From positions 1-6,768 of the forward strand of contig CAMPJN010000207.1 of NCBI GenBank assembly GCA_946886875.1: a DNA stretch of 6,768 nucleotides. The letters run 5' to 3'. A model generated the notes under the pieces. It saw only the letters and a program-made list of their open reading frames with translations. It was not told the origin of the DNA and made no database searches. Origin of the DNA: an uncultured Pseudomonas sp. GTDB lineage: Bacteria > Pseudomonadota > Gammaproteobacteria > Pseudomonadales > Pseudomonadaceae. Positions 6,486 through 6,768 of the stretch are shown here, one piece after another. Numbering within the stretch: position 1 is the first letter of the stretch; each line of letters starts with the position of its first letter. Position numbers and translations under genes: made by a program.

Positions 6486-6570
6486 GCGCACGGCTATGCA
6501 GGCCTGCCATGAAGTTGCCCGTTCGCTGGGTGAAGGCCAGCGAAAAGCTGGTCGCTGAAGCCTTGCCCCG

Positions 6571-6576
6571 TATAAT
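6571..6576 (+). promoter_or_regulatory. gpsA promoter -10 element
   Basis: A perfect TATAAT lies 42 bases before the gpsA ATG. The hexamer 17 bases further upstream (CTGGTC, 6548-6553) is a poor -35, so an activator or other contacts may matter. Transcription would start near 6583, giving a leader of about 36 bases. Confidence 0.65.
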
Positions 6577-6587
6577 GGCCCTCGACT

Positions 6588-6602
6588 GCCATGCTGCATG
6601 GC
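6588..6602. promoter_or_regulatory. 15-bp perfect palindrome in the gpsA leader
   Basis: GCCATGC and GCATGGC are exact inverted repeats around a single T. The site lies just after the expected gpsA transcription start and 16 bases before the ATG. It could be an operator or, in RNA, a 6-bp hairpin with a 3-base loop close to the ribosome binding region. No T-tract follows, so it is not a terminator. Confidence 0.5.
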
Positions 6603-6618
6603 CCACTACGGAATCCTT

Positions 6619-6768
6619 ATGACTGAGCAGCAACCCATAGCCGTGTTAGGCGGCGGCAGCTTCGGTACGGCGATTGCCAATTTGTTGGCGGAAAACGGTC
6701 AGCACGTGATGTTGTGGATGCGCGACCCGGAGCAAGCCGAGGCTCGTCGGCTCGCAGCCGCGGACAAC
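6619..6768 (+). CDS. gpsA: NAD(P)-dependent glycerol-3-phosphate dehydrogenase GpsA, N-terminal 50 residues (cut by the window edge)
   Basis: GpsA reduces dihydroxyacetone phosphate to sn-glycerol-3-phosphate in the cytoplasm, supplying the backbone of phospholipids. The frame from the ATG at 6619 reads [20 protein letters not shown], then [16 protein letters not shown]. This is the family's N-terminal Rossmann nucleotide-binding motif (G11, G13 and G16) followed by the second beta-strand. About 50 of roughly 340 residues are present; the catalytic lysines lie outside. A modest GGAA (6610-6613) precedes the ATG, and a consensus TATAAT lies further upstream. It is transcribed away from the receptor operon. 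Synteny with fabA/fabB and the kinase agrees with gpsA of P. aeruginosa (PA1614, from memory). Confidence 0.93.
   Translation, partial: MTEQQPIAVLGGGSFGTAIANLLAENGQHVMLWMRDPEQAEARRLAAADN

Noticed and set aside
1..6768. Mobile element, CRISPR array, tRNA or rRNA
   Set aside because: I saw no transposase or integrase, no regularly spaced repeats and no RNA gene signature. Gene order at both flanks matches the conserved Pseudomonas chromosome.

Overview
The window looks like a Pseudomonas chromosome (genus inferred). The coding style is GC-rich gammaproteobacterial. The 5' end carries the fabA-fabB unsaturated fatty acid pair, a hybrid sensor kinase sits directly upstream of fabA, and the divergent gpsA starts at the far end. 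From memory, P. aeruginosa PAO1 has the same anchors in the same order: fabB PA1609, fabA PA1610, sensor kinase PA1611 and gpsA PA1614.

Layout. The minus strand carries five genes in a row, read from right to left: a TonB-dependent outer-membrane receptor (4313-6427), a periplasmic ABC_sub_bind-type binding protein (3385-4311), a hybrid histidine kinase (1460-3388), then fabA (623-1138) and fabB (1-610, cut by the window edge). The first three are packed as one operon, with a 1-base gap between receptor and binding protein and a 4-base ATGA overlap between binding protein and kinase. A 321-base gap separates the kinase from fabA; it holds candidate promoters and two hairpins but no clear terminator or gene. 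At the right end, a 191-base divergent intergenic region holds a 13-bp tandem repeat in front of the receptor operon and a consensus -10 plus a 15-bp palindrome in front of gpsA. gpsA runs off the window on the plus strand.

How the genes may work together. FabA and FabB make the cis-unsaturated acyl chains of membrane lipids, and GpsA makes the glycerol-3-phosphate backbone, so the flanks are phospholipid synthesis. The insert is different. One operon encodes an outer-membrane receptor, a soluble periplasmic binding protein with no ABC permease or ATPase beside it, and an inner-membrane kinase with a periplasmic sensor domain. The most economical reading is a three-compartment sensing relay in which the receptor admits a ligand, the binding protein captures it and the kinase reads it. 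This is inference. If the kinase is the PA1611 orthologue, the output would enter the HptB/RetS-Gac/Rsm network that controls biofilm and virulence behaviour, because it has a receiver but no Hpt domain of its own.
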